Source: Paenibacillus sp. JNUCC32 (GTDB lineage Bacteria; Bacillota; Bacilli; Paenibacillales; Paenibacillaceae). Taken from it: a stretch of DNA of 64,000 bases. The position numbers were made by a program, and so were the translations under genes. Of the stretch, positions 8,383 to 17,199 are shown piece after piece. The stretch's first letter is position 1. Each line of letters opens with the position of its first letter. Where the stretch lies: the NCBI RefSeq assembly GCF_014863545.1, contig NZ_CP062260.1, forward strand, positions 3,720,001 to 3,784,000, read 5' to 3'. Under the pieces are notes generated by a model. It saw only the letters and a program-made list of their open reading frames with translations, was not told the origin of the DNA and did no database searches.

Positions 8383-8956
8383 AAATACCGCTCCTAACAA
8401 TATAATCGTATACTCGGTCCGGCACCATATAACGGATGGACGAACCTGATGCCGCCCGGCTCCGAATGATGGTGGAGGAGATTTCGATCAGCGGCATCTC
8501 GGCCGTGACAACCGCCTTTTGCAGAAAATCAGGCAGATCATCCACCGATAGTTCGGTTCCGGGACGGTTAAGCCCGATAAAAGTCAGCATTTCCGCCAGT
8601 TCGCCGATCCGGTTCCACTTGGGAAGATACGCAACCATATCCGCACCGATAATGAAGTAGAAGTCATGCTCGGGGTACGCATCGCGCAGCTCTCTGACCG
8701 TATCTACCGTGTAGGAGACGCCGCCGCGTTTCACTTCCCAATCCAACGTGCGAAAAGACGGATGACCGGCTATGGCTTCAGCGGTCATCTCCAGCCTCAT
8801 CAGGCCCGTTACGCCGGCATCTTCCTTATGCGGCGGGATGTGGCTTGGCATAAACCACACCTCTTCCAGATCGTAAGCGTCCCGCGCGCATTCGGCTGCG
8901 AGCATATGCCCGATATGAATGGGATCGAAGGTTCCGCCCATTATCCCCACCTTCAT
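8366..8956 (-). CDS. nadD: Nicotinate-nucleotide adenylyltransferase
   Basis: 196 aa, NAD biosynthesis: NaMN plus ATP gives NaAD plus pyrophosphate. The nucleotidyltransferase signature GGTFDPIHIGHML lies at residues 7-19, and the C-terminal ISSTIIRSR motif is present. Further family segments are FMPSHIPPHKE and FYFIIGADMVAYLPKW. The length is normal. It lies between yhbY and yqeK as in other Bacillales and overlaps yqeK. Confidence 0.96.
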   Translation of the reverse strand: MKVGIMGGTFDPIHIGHMLAAECARDAYDLEEVWFMPSHIPPHKEDAGVTGLMRLEMTAEAIAGHPSFRTLDWEVKRGGVSYTVDTVRELRDAYPEHDFYFIIGADMVAYLPKWNRIGELAEMLTFIGLNRPGTELSVDDLPDFLQKAVVTAEMPLIEISSTIIRSRAASGSSIRYMVPDRVYDYIVRSGIYGLQP

Positions 8957-9020
8957 CCGGGTTCACCTCCCCTAATTAGAGAGTTATTAATATCCGCTAA
9001 GCTGGAGCCGTCCGGCCCCC

Positions 9021-9311
9021 CTACGGCAGTTCGATGGTTTTGTGGTCTTTCGATTCTTTATAAAGCACGATCGTTTTGCCGATCACCTGCACCAGCTCGG
9101 CTCCGGCTCCTTCAGCAAGCTCCTGGGCGATTTCGCGCGGGTCTTCAAGACAGTTGTTGAGCACGGATACCTTCATGAGTTCCCGCTTCTCGATCGCCTC
9201 GGAAATGTGACGGATCAGATGCTCGTTGCTGCCTCCCTTGCCTACCTGGAACAGCGGATCCAGATGATGGGCGAGCGAGCGTAAATGTCGTTTTTGCTTT
9301 CCTGTTAACAT
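9021..9311 (-). CDS. yhbY: YhbY (YqeI) CRM-domain RNA-binding protein
   Basis: 96 aa, a single CRS1/YhbY (CRM) domain, linked to large-subunit ribosome assembly. The family motif is VGKGGSNEHLIRHI, with LTGKQKRHLRSLAHHLDP at the N-terminus and GKTIVLYKES at the end. AAGGAG lies about 12 nt before the ATG. Conserved position between aroE and nadD. Confidence 0.93.
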   Translation of the reverse strand: MLTGKQKRHLRSLAHHLDPLFQVGKGGSNEHLIRHISEAIEKRELMKVSVLNNCLEDPREIAQELAEGAGAELVQVIGKTIVLYKESKDHKTIELP

Positions 9312-9411
9312 GCTTGGTCATTACTCCTTAAACATTCAATTATTAAATCCTGGCGCTTGTCGAAAGCTATATTGTAGCTTTTGCATAAGCATTAATCAAT
9401 AAACAAAGATA

Positions 9412-10278
9412 TTAAGACTCGGATTGGAAGCTGGTCAGAACGGCTTCCTTCATGGCCTGCACGGGTGCCGTCAGACCCGTCCAATATTCGAATGCATAGG
9501 CACCTTGATTAATGAACATTCCAAGCCCGCCGTGTATGGTGCATCGCCGAAGCTCCCCTTGCCGCAGCAGCTCGGTCTTCAACGGATTGTAGATCAAATC
9601 GCTGACAACGGTCCCTTCACGTATGGACTCCGACGGAATGGGAAGCTCCGAAACCCGGGGAAACATGCCCACCGAGGTCGTGTTAATGATTACATCGGCA
9701 TCCGACAACGCCTCTCCGGCCTGTTCCTCTCCGTACCCTCTCAAGTCCGCAAGCGAGCTCCACTCCTCGGCAAGCGCCAATGCTTTGGCGGACGTCCGGT
9801 TTACAATGGATATCTTCTCGGGCCCTTCGCCGATGAGGGCATAGATGATGCCTCTTGCGGCACCGCCCGCACCAATGACAACGATGCGCTTTCCCTTCAG
9901 GTCGGGACAGGCTTCATCCTTTAATGAACGAACATATCCGATGCCGTCCGTATTGTAACCCGTCAATTTGCCGTTGTCATTGACGATGGTGTTCACGGCA
10001 CCGATGCGCTGCGCCCCTTCATCGACGACGTCCAAATACTTCATGACTTCCACCTTGTGCGGGATTGTTACGTTCACCCCTCGAAATCCCAGTGCTTTGA
10101 CGGCCTGGATGGCGTCGCCCAGGCCCTGCGGACGAATATGAAGGGGGACGTACGCTCCTGACAAACCTAGGGCGTTGATCGCCGCATCATGCATGGCCGG
10201 CGATTTCGAGTGGCCGATCGGATCCCCCATTACGCCAAGGAGCAAATAATCACGCTCGTTCATTGGATTCACTTTCAT
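9412..10278 (-). CDS. aroE: Shikimate dehydrogenase (NADP)
   Basis: 288 aa, fourth step of the shikimate pathway. The substrate-binding motif GHSKSPAMHDAA, the catalytic lysine in VNVTIPHKVEV, the YNTDGIGY aspartate, and the NADP-binding VVIGAGGAARGI are all present, as is GLGMFINQGAYAFE near the C-terminus. GGAGGAG precedes the ATG closely. It is part of the yqe operon. Confidence 0.96.
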   Translation of the reverse strand: MKVNPMNERDYLLLGVMGDPIGHSKSPAMHDAAINALGLSGAYVPLHIRPQGLGDAIQAVKALGFRGVNVTIPHKVEVMKYLDVVDEGAQRIGAVNTIVNDNGKLTGYNTDGIGYVRSLKDEACPDLKGKRIVVIGAGGAARGIIYALIGEGPEKISIVNRTSAKALALAEEWSSLADLRGYGEEQAGEALSDADVIINTTSVGMFPRVSELPIPSESIREGTVVSDLIYNPLKTELLRQGELRRCTIHGGLGMFINQGAYAFEYWTGLTAPVQAMKEAVLTSFQSES

Positions 10279-10331
10279 TTCTCCTCCGCCTCTCCCATGA
10301 TAGCCGGACGGTTACCATTGGGATATATCAC

Positions 10332-11459
10332 TTATATCAGGGATGGACGCGACAAGACTTTGATACCTTTAGGTACATGAACCGCTACAAGCGCTCCCTG
10401 CTCACCGTTGATCTTGATCCAGCCGAGTCCCGAGATAAACACGTCTTGGCGCGCACCCTTAGGAATACGAATTTCGTGTCTCGTCCATTCCGGAAGCTCT
10501 TCAAGCCGTTCCTTGGTCGGCGGGGACAGCAGCTCCCCGGCATGCTCCGCAAATAGCGAATCCGCCCGTTCCAGCTTGGTCCGATGAATGCCGAGCCGGC
10601 CGCTGATGAAGCAAGTAAAGGATTGATGCTCCCCTTGCAGAAAATCAAAGCGGCCGAAACCTCCGAAGAAGAGGGTCTGCCCTTCGTTCAGCTGGTATAC
10701 CATCGGCTTCAGCGGATTCTCCGGCATGACCGTCCCCAAATCCTCACGGCTCACGAGCTCGCTGTAGCGCCATGGGTACACAATGCCGGGCGTATCAATA
10801 ATATACCGGCCGTCATCCAGCGGAATATTGACCATATCGAGCGTCGTTCCGGGATAACGGGAAACGGTCAGCTCCTGGTCCAGATCGCTGTAGTCGCGGA
10901 TCAGGCGATTGATCAAGCTGGATTTCCCCACGTTCGTGGCGCCGACCACATAGACATCCCGGTCGCCCCTGTAATGCGCAACCGTCTCCAGCAGCCGCTC
11001 AAAGCCTTGGTTCTTCTTCGCGCTGCAGAGCACGATGTCTTCCGTTCTCAGACCATGCTCCTTGCACTGCTTCTGCACCCAATTCAGAACCTTGTTCCAA
11101 TTGGTCACCTTCGGCAGAAGATCGGTTTTGTTAACCGCCAGAATCACCGGATTGTTGCCGACAAACCGCTGCAGCCCTGAAATCAGGCTTCCTTCAAAAT
11201 CGAAAAGATCCACGATGTGAATGACCAGCGCATTCTTGCCGCCGATCTGTCCGAGCAGCCGTAAAAATTCATCCTGGTCTACGGCGACCGAAGAAGCCTC
11301 GTTGTAATTCTTGATACGGAAACAGCGCTGGCAAATCACCGGGTCGCGGTCCCAAGCCTTCTCCGGCAAATAGCCCGGCTTGTCCTGCGCAGCGCTCTGA
11401 AGCTGTATGCCGCAGCCGCTGCACTTCTTGATGTCATCTCCGCCTGTAGGCAACGTCAT
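10332..11459 (-). CDS. yqeH: Circularly permuted ribosome-assembly GTPase YqeH
   Basis: 375 aa. An N-terminal zinc finger (CSGCGIQLQ and CQRCFR) is followed by a GTPase with permuted motifs: NKTDLL (G4) comes before GATNVGKSSLINRL (G1) and DTPGIVYP (G3). This order defines the YqeH/YlqF/YjeQ class, and YqeH acts in 30S assembly. The ATG at 11459 follows GGAGGAGG and overlaps the yqeG stop as ATGA; the longer upstream frame has no ribosome binding site and runs inside yqeG. Confidence 0.96.
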   Translation of the reverse strand: MTLPTGGDDIKKCSGCGIQLQSAAQDKPGYLPEKAWDRDPVICQRCFRIKNYNEASSVAVDQDEFLRLLGQIGGKNALVIHIVDLFDFEGSLISGLQRFVGNNPVILAVNKTDLLPKVTNWNKVLNWVQKQCKEHGLRTEDIVLCSAKKNQGFERLLETVAHYRGDRDVYVVGATNVGKSSLINRLIRDYSDLDQELTVSRYPGTTLDMVNIPLDDGRYIIDTPGIVYPWRYSELVSREDLGTVMPENPLKPMVYQLNEGQTLFFGGFGRFDFLQGEHQSFTCFISGRLGIHRTKLERADSLFAEHAGELLSPPTKERLEELPEWTRHEIRIPKGARQDVFISGLGWIKINGEQGALVAVHVPKGIKVLSRPSLI

Positions 11460-11986
11460 GATTTCGGTTCCTCCTCCATCCATAATCCTTTTTTGCGCAA
11501 ACGGGTCAAGGCGATGCGTTCCACCCGACGATTGACGAGGCGGGTAAACCATCCTTCATCGTTGATGGCGATGGGCATAACCAGAACCGTATACAAGCCG
11601 AGCCGATTCCCGCCGTATACGTCGGTCAGCATCTGGTCGCCGACAACAACCGTTTTCTCCGGAGTGAGCTCCATCATGTTCATCGCTTTGCGAAACGGAG
11701 TATTGCTTGGCTTTCGGGCTTCATGCACATACTGGATGTCCAGCGGCGTCGCGAATTTAGATACGCGCTCGAGCTGATTATTCGAGACGATGATGAGTTG
11801 GAAACCGATCTCCTTCACTCTTTTGAACCAAACGACCAATTCCGGCGTGGCAAGCGGCGCCTTGGCCCCAACAAGGGTATTGTCCAAATCGGTAATGATT
11901 CCACGATACCCCTGCTCATATAATTCCTCCAGGTTAATATCAAAAACCGTGTTGACACGGAGCTTTGGGATTAACATTTCAAACAA
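11456..11986 (-). CDS. yqeG: YqeG family HAD-type phosphatase
   Basis: HAD superfamily, IIIA subfamily. Motif I is IITDLDNTLVGA, motif II the serine of IIVSNNQ, and motif III GDQMLTDVYGGNRLG. The substrate is unknown. It is first in the cluster and translationally coupled to yqeH. The TTG at 11986 was chosen because GAGGTG lies 6 nt upstream; the GTG at 11995 would overlap that site, and the ATG at 11977 is a weaker alternative. Confidence 0.9.
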   Translation of the reverse strand: MFEMLIPKLRVNTVFDINLEELYEQGYRGIITDLDNTLVGAKAPLATPELVVWFKRVKEIGFQLIIVSNNQLERVSKFATPLDIQYVHEARKPSNTPFRKAMNMMELTPEKTVVVGDQMLTDVYGGNRLGLYTVLVMPIAINDEGWFTRLVNRRVERIALTRLRKKGLWMEEEPKS

Positions 11987-12013
11987 ATTCGTCACCTCAA
12001 TTTCATACGAAAA

Positions 12014-12041
12014 ACTATACCATATTCCGGTTCCTTAGTAA
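12014..12041 (-). promoter_or_regulatory. Possible sigma-A promoter of the yqeG cluster
   Basis: TATAGT (12019-12014) lies 16 nt downstream of a poor -35 TTACTA (12041-12036) on the minus strand, about 25 bp before the yqeG start. Weak match, placed mainly by position. Confidence 0.35.
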
Positions 12042-12094
12042 AAATAATCACGGCCGGCGCCTTCCTTCTTTCCGGATTGCAATCTTTACCAGCA

Positions 12095-12135
12095 AAAGAC
12101 CACCCGGCAGCCGTCGAAGCGGACCGGGCGGTCTT
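12095..12135 (-). terminator. Intrinsic terminator after the transglutaminase gene
   Basis: On the minus strand AAGACCGCCCGG pairs with CCGGGTGGTCTT across a 15-nt loop, followed by TTTT. It separates the MoxR/DUF58/transglutaminase operon from yqeG. Confidence 0.82.
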
Positions 12136-12221
12136 GAAATGACCGATATCAGAACGTATTCATATCAAGCTATCCTGATATCGCAAGAACAACCACTTGT
12201 GACGCGGTCTGTCTTCTTGGA

Positions 12222-14462
12222 TTACGTTGATAGACGTTTGTCCGGCACAATGCGGACCTTCTTGATGGACTTCTTCAGCTTCTCGGCATCCTGTTGGACC
12301 GAGCGCCACTGCTCTTCCTCCACTTCCGCAGGGCTGTAACGGGCAGCCTCGAACTGCTGCAGCAGCGGTCTCAGCTCTGCTTCCAGTTCAGGATGCGCAA
12401 ATGCCCAGCGGCGAACCGATTCACGGAGCGTTTCATGTTCTTGCCTTACCAACCCCTTGCGCTGCACGGAACGGATCCAGCGTTCCGTCTCGGCAATCAC
12501 CTTATCCGCTGCCGTCAGCGGCTTGCCTGCCCGAATCCGTGCCCCGGCGAAGCGCAGGCTGATGCGCATTCTCCACATGATATACAGAATCCACAGCACG
12601 ATGACAACCACCGCTGCCGTTACTATGACTTTAACCCATCCGGATGATGGATTATCAGAAGTCGGGGCAGGAGCTGCCTCGTCCTCGGCCTTCTCTTCCT
12701 CTTCGACTTCCTCCTCGATGACGGGCTCAGCCTCGGTGTCTGCCGTCAGAATCGGCATGCTGAATCCCGGAGTCGCTTCGATCGGAACCCAGCCGTACTC
12801 GCCGAAGTATACTTCAACCCAGGAATGGGCGTCAGCGTTCGTAACGGTATAGTTATCAGGCTCGATCGAGGTTTGACCGTCGACCGGAACGTATTCCGTA
12901 GCCGTCATCCTGCCGGGGGCGTAGCCCTTGACCCAGCGAGCAGGGATATCCAGCGACCGAGTCATCATCACCATGGACGTGGAGAAGTAATCGCAATACC
13001 CTTCCATGATTTCGAACAAAAAGGCATCTACGAAATCGTCGCTCTTTTTGAGCGAAAGGTCGGGGGTGTTGGTATAGGTATAGTTGCTCGTTAAATATTG
13101 TTGCAAAAGCATAACCTTCTCATACGGCGTGTCTCCGTCCGCCGTAATTTCTTCGGCCAGATCCGATACGCGGTCCGGGAAATTTCTCGGCATCTGGACG
13201 TAGGCTTCGTCGAACGAGCCGGAATACAGCTCATCATAAGTTCTGGCGCTCAGCTCATCGATCGGGATGACGGGAACTTCCGACGTTAAGGTATAACTCT
13301 TCGGATAGTCCGCATCGCGAACGTCGTCCAAATGCATCTCCGCGCCTTCGGTCACCCAGCTGAGCCGGTCCGGATCGATGTCCTCATCCAGGCTTTCCAG
13401 CTGACGAACGCTGTAGGCCCCGAACAAGACCGGATACACCGTGTCGCTCAGCATCGTTACCGATTGTTCCAGCTTTTTGGTAGGTACGGATGTGCCGGCT
13501 TCTCCCGGCAAGGCGTCGCCGATGTCGACTCCCGTCCCGGATCGACCGCTGCTGGCTCCGTCAGCCCAGCCCGTGCCCGAGTACACGGCTCTGGTTTCGC
13601 CGCGCCAATAGCTGCGTTCTTCCGAGGTGATCGACATCACCGGCGAATAATCAAAATTAAAACCGCCGCCAAGATCGTTATCCTCTCTTCCGTAACCGGA
13701 CATGCTTTCGGACGCCGACTCGATAAGGGTTCCGGTCCCCGATGTGCCGACGCCGGATAACGGTACCCCGTTCCACTCTCTCCATGCCGTATAAGGATCG
13801 GTCAGTGTCGGCTTCACGTGGGGCATGTTCACGCCGGCCACGATAATCAATGAGAAAATGACCAGAATATTGGCGATAATCTTAAACGGATACTTCGACA
13901 GATTGACCCATCCTTGAGGAAAGCGTCTGCGGAACCGGTTGAAGTGGCTGGATACGAGCCAGCCCATTCCGGCCCCGACGACCCAAGCAATCTCGTCCCA
14001 CAGCACGATTTTCGTGAAGGAATCCAAAATGGCAAAACTAATGACGTGGATCCCGACTACAAGAAGGACGCGTCCCTTGGTTTTGGCCCAGCGGGCAAGA
14101 AAGAGGAACATGGCCCAAGCAGCGATAGCAAACCATAAATAAGGAAAGAGATACAGGAGTTCTTCGGTCAGGAAACTTTCCGCTCCGAAGACAGGAACCG
14201 GATTGCCGGAAGTTTTCAGCAAACTGTATACGCAATACAGGATCAATAGAAACTGGAGAACCACTCGGTAACCCTGCTTGATCGGCAGCAGCGCTTCGGT
14301 AACCGCCGTAATCGTTAGAGCCGCGATAACGATGGCGGTCGTTTCCGACAGCCATATCGTTTCCGTGAAGGATACCCACTGCATCCCCATGATCCAGATC
14401 CACAGCATCGTTAACGTGCTGAAGAAGGTCGTCGATAGTTTGTCCAGCCATAACTTCATCAT
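12222..14462 (-). CDS. Membrane transglutaminase-like protein (TgpA type, DUF4129 C-terminus)
   Basis: 746 aa. About six hydrophobic helices fill residues 1-215. A large outer domain carries a transglutaminase-like core with Cys490 in EGYCDYF, His546 in DAHSWVEVY and a third position Glu562 in WVPIEATPG, where many relatives have Asp. An acidic linker (about 590-610) precedes a further membrane helix and a cytoplasmic DUF4129-like tail. The family is almost always linked to MoxR ATPase and DUF58 genes, as here. The role is unknown; peptide or protein processing at the cell surface is the usual guess. The start overlaps the DUF58 stop (ATGA) and is preceded by GGAGGTGG. Confidence 0.9.
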   Translation of the reverse strand: MMKLWLDKLSTTFFSTLTMLWIWIMGMQWVSFTETIWLSETTAIVIAALTITAVTEALLPIKQGYRVVLQFLLILYCVYSLLKTSGNPVPVFGAESFLTEELLYLFPYLWFAIAAWAMFLFLARWAKTKGRVLLVVGIHVISFAILDSFTKIVLWDEIAWVVGAGMGWLVSSHFNRFRRRFPQGWVNLSKYPFKIIANILVIFSLIIVAGVNMPHVKPTLTDPYTAWREWNGVPLSGVGTSGTGTLIESASESMSGYGREDNDLGGGFNFDYSPVMSITSEERSYWRGETRAVYSGTGWADGASSGRSGTGVDIGDALPGEAGTSVPTKKLEQSVTMLSDTVYPVLFGAYSVRQLESLDEDIDPDRLSWVTEGAEMHLDDVRDADYPKSYTLTSEVPVIPIDELSARTYDELYSGSFDEAYVQMPRNFPDRVSDLAEEITADGDTPYEKVMLLQQYLTSNYTYTNTPDLSLKKSDDFVDAFLFEIMEGYCDYFSTSMVMMTRSLDIPARWVKGYAPGRMTATEYVPVDGQTSIEPDNYTVTNADAHSWVEVYFGEYGWVPIEATPGFSMPILTADTEAEPVIEEEVEEEEKAEDEAAPAPTSDNPSSGWVKVIVTAAVVVIVLWILYIMWRMRISLRFAGARIRAGKPLTAADKVIAETERWIRSVQRKGLVRQEHETLRESVRRWAFAHPELEAELRPLLQQFEAARYSPAEVEEEQWRSVQQDAEKLKKSIKKVRIVPDKRLST

Positions 14463-15706
14463 GCACCACCTCCAAGCGCAGCCGGAAGCTCATCGAGGGA
14501 AGCAACCGAATAACTTGAGATCCCCCGGGATTGCAGGAGCGAAATCGATTCATCGCGTTTTGCTGTTTCTTTGGAAGGAGCGATTTGCAAGAAGCAAGGG
14601 TTCATCCCTCTGGTCTCCACCCAGCGCATGATCTCAGAAGCCTCTTTGCCGCTCATCGGGCTGATCAGCAGGAACAAGGCTCCTTTGGGAAAATGGCGAT
14701 AGGATTTCTCAAGGGACGCAATCAGCTTGCTCTTCCGGTTATAATCCACGTCAACCAAATGCTGAATCATGCGCATCCGTTCCCCGGCGTGATCGGCCGG
14801 AGCGAACATTTGGGTTTCCTGGGCAGCCGTGAACAGCCCCGTCCCCGCATGCTCCTTGGCCCCGTATTCGATCAGCGAAGCGGCTGCCGATACGGCAAGC
14901 TCGAATTGCTGGGCATTGTCGTATCCGTCGGCGGCGCAATCCAGAACGATCATCGTTCTGGGGAAGGACTCATGCTCGAATTCCTTCGATTTCCACGAGC
15001 CGGTCTTCGCCGTTGCATTCCAGTGAATCCGGGAGATCCGGTCGCCATATACATAATCGCGGACGCCGTTAATTTGCGTGGTTTCCCGTCTTGAAGCCGA
15101 CACCGTGGTTTGCGTCCCGCCCAATCTGGAGTTCCTAATGTTCCGCTGCCACTTTGGAATATAAATGGTTCTCGGCAGAACGCGGAAATCCGTTTGAACC
15201 TCGATGCGTCCCTTATGCTCCATCAATCCGAAGATATCTTCGCTTATGCATTCCGTCTTGGAAAAAACATATCGCCCGCGTTCGAGCGGAGGAGTCTGGA
15301 ATACAAGCTTGCCTGCCCCCCGGAGGTTCGGAATGACGCTGTCTTCAAAGGACCAGGAGTCTCCGTTATGCCTCTGCAGCACTTCGCGCACGATCATATA
15401 GGGCATCGGCAGCAGCCCCGGGACATGGACCTCGAGCTTAACGCGCACCTGCTCGCCGGCATGAAGCTGTTCTCCACCGCGCTCCGTTCCCCCAAGGACG
15501 ACCCGGTGCGCTTTGACGCGATTGACCCCGCCAAAACCAGCGCCGATCAGATAGACCGTCAGAAGGCTGACCATGGAGAAGAGCATGAGCGAGGTTTTCC
15601 CTCCCTGGAATAAAACATACAAAAGACATAGGCACCATACCGCCAATACCGCTGCCAGTCTGGACGGCTGCATGCCATTCAAAAATAACGAAACCGCGCG
15701 GCGCAT
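14459..15706 (-). CDS. DUF58 domain protein
   Basis: 415 aa. Two N-terminal membrane helices (residues about 14-60) are followed by a cytoplasmic region with the DUF58 core RDYVYGDRISRIHWNATAKTG (shown in part by RDYVYGD and IHWNATA), then a vWA-like fold with MIVLDCAADG as the MIDAS-like segment. DUF58 proteins accompany MoxR ATPases and are thought to act as their adaptor or substrate. It lies between moxR-like and transglutaminase genes with a 2-bp gap and a 4-bp overlap, so one operon. Confidence 0.9.
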   Translation of the reverse strand: MRRAVSLFLNGMQPSRLAAVLAVWCLCLLYVLFQGGKTSLMLFSMVSLLTVYLIGAGFGGVNRVKAHRVVLGGTERGGEQLHAGEQVRVKLEVHVPGLLPMPYMIVREVLQRHNGDSWSFEDSVIPNLRGAGKLVFQTPPLERGRYVFSKTECISEDIFGLMEHKGRIEVQTDFRVLPRTIYIPKWQRNIRNSRLGGTQTTVSASRRETTQINGVRDYVYGDRISRIHWNATAKTGSWKSKEFEHESFPRTMIVLDCAADGYDNAQQFELAVSAAASLIEYGAKEHAGTGLFTAAQETQMFAPADHAGERMRMIQHLVDVDYNRKSKLIASLEKSYRHFPKGALFLLISPMSGKEASEIMRWVETRGMNPCFLQIAPSKETAKRDESISLLQSRGISSYSVASLDELPAALGGGA

Positions 15707-15708
15707 GC

Positions 15709-16665
15709 CTATCTCCCCATCTGAACAGGCACTTTAACCTGACGGAGTATAAACTCAAGCACCGACTCCGGACTCGCATTGTCGAGCCTGGCTTCCGGAC
15801 GCAGCATGATCCGGTGCGAAAGTACGTAGGGAGCAAGCGTCTTCACGTCATCTGGCAGAACGTAATCCCGCTCTTGCAGGAAGGCATAGGCTTTAACCGC
15901 ATTCATGAAGGACAGGGTGGCCCGTGGACTTGCGCCCAGCATAACGGAAGGGTGCTCACGGGTCGAACGGGTGATATTCAGCAGGTAATCGGCAACGGGC
16001 TCGCCGATGAATACCTCGCGAATCTCGCGCTGAATGGATGAAATCTTATCCATATGCGTCACAGGCTGAAGCTTGTCCGACAGTTGCCCGTCGCGCGAAC
16101 GGTACATCAGCTGCTTCTCCGTGGCGGCATCAGGGTAACCCAGGCTCAGCTTCAGCATGAACCGGTCCAGCTGCGCTTCCGGAAGCATATAGGTGCCTTC
16201 AAAATCAATCGGGTTCTGGGTCGCGCACAGCATGAAAGGATGCGGGAGTTCGTGGGTAGCCCCGTCCACCGTTACGCTGCGCTCCTCCATCACTTCCAGC
16301 AGGGCCGACTGCGTTTTGGTTGTGGCCCGGTTGATTTCGTCCGCCAGCAAAATATTGGTCATGACCGGACCTGGTCGGAAGTAAAACATCTCGTCTCGAG
16401 GGTGGAAAACGGAAACGCCTGTTATATCACTCGGGAGGATATCCGGGTTGCATTGAATGCGGCGGTAATCCCCCTGCATGGATTTCGCTAGTGCTTTGAT
16501 CAGTTGGGTCTTTCCCGTGCCGGGCACATCTTCGATCAGTACATGTCCGCCAGCGAGCAGCGCCGTAAGGAGCAATTGGATCTCAAATTCTTTGCCTAGC
16601 AGGCACGACTCCAGATTGGTTCGTACCGAGGTAATGATTTTCATGGATTCTTGGCTTACGGGCAT
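15709..16665 (-). CDS. MoxR family AAA+ ATPase
   Basis: 318 aa. Walker A is EDVPGTGKTQL, Walker B LLADEINRAT, sensor 1 MLCATQNPIDFEGTY, and the arginine-containing GASPRATLSFM follows in the lid. MoxR ATPases are chaperone-like remodelling enzymes working with vWA proteins. It is first in the operon with DUF58 and transglutaminase genes. AGGAGG lies 10 nt before the ATG. Confidence 0.95.
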   Translation of the reverse strand: MPVSQESMKIITSVRTNLESCLLGKEFEIQLLLTALLAGGHVLIEDVPGTGKTQLIKALAKSMQGDYRRIQCNPDILPSDITGVSVFHPRDEMFYFRPGPVMTNILLADEINRATTKTQSALLEVMEERSVTVDGATHELPHPFMLCATQNPIDFEGTYMLPEAQLDRFMLKLSLGYPDAATEKQLMYRSRDGQLSDKLQPVTHMDKISSIQREIREVFIGEPVADYLLNITRSTREHPSVMLGASPRATLSFMNAVKAYAFLQERDYVLPDDVKTLAPYVLSHRIMLRPEARLDNASPESVLEFILRQVKVPVQMGR

Positions 16666-16790
16666 GTATGACTAACCTCCTGTAAGGGAATAAATACTTA
16701 ATTTAGTACTATTGTACATGATCGAAGTCCCGGAGTACATTCGTAGAGATATTTTGGTTGTTCTCCTTCTTACAGGCCCATTAGGCAGAA

Positions 16791-16823
16791 AAAAAAGACC
16801 CCGGCATAAAGCCGAGATCTTTT
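16791..16823 (-). terminator. Intrinsic terminator after spoVAE
   Basis: On the minus strand AAGATCTCGGC pairs with GCCGGGGTCTT across a 5-nt loop, followed by six more T. It closes the spoVA operon 22 bp after the spoVAE stop. Confidence 0.9.
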
Positions 16824-16844
16824 GCTTCTGGATGTTCAAGGGTG

Positions 16845-17195
16845 TTATCCCTTCGGACGAACGAACAGCGCTGCCAGGAAGGAGAAAATGATCGCCGAGG
16901 ATATCCCCGCGCTGGTTACTTCGAATATCCCCGTCACGACCCCGATCCAGCCGTCCCTCCCCAGCTCCGTCAACGCGCCGTGCACAAGCGAGTTGCCAAA
17001 ACTCGTGATCGGCACGGAGGCTCCCGCTCCCGCGAATTTCACCAGCGGCTCGTACAATCCGAAGCCGTCCGCGATGGCCCCTGCAACCACCAGCGTACTC
17101 ATCGTATGCGCCGGCGTCAGTTTAATAACGTCCATCATAATTTGCCCAATGACGCAAATCAATCCGCCAATAATAAACGCCCATAAAAACTGCAT
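16845..17195 (-). CDS. spoVAE: Stage V sporulation protein AE
   Basis: 116 aa, hydrophobic with about four membrane segments. It belongs to the SpoVA channel in the forespore inner membrane that imports dipicolinic acid during sporulation and releases it at germination. Family signatures are GGLICVIGQI, GAGASVPITSFGNSLVHG and GIFEVTSAGI. GGGAGG lies 8 nt before the ATG; the gap to spoVAD is 4 bp. Confidence 0.95.
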   Translation of the reverse strand: MQFLWAFIIGGLICVIGQIMMDVIKLTPAHTMSTLVVAGAIADGFGLYEPLVKFAGAGASVPITSFGNSLVHGALTELGRDGWIGVVTGIFEVTSAGISSAIIFSFLAALFVRPKG

Positions 17196-17199
17196 CTTG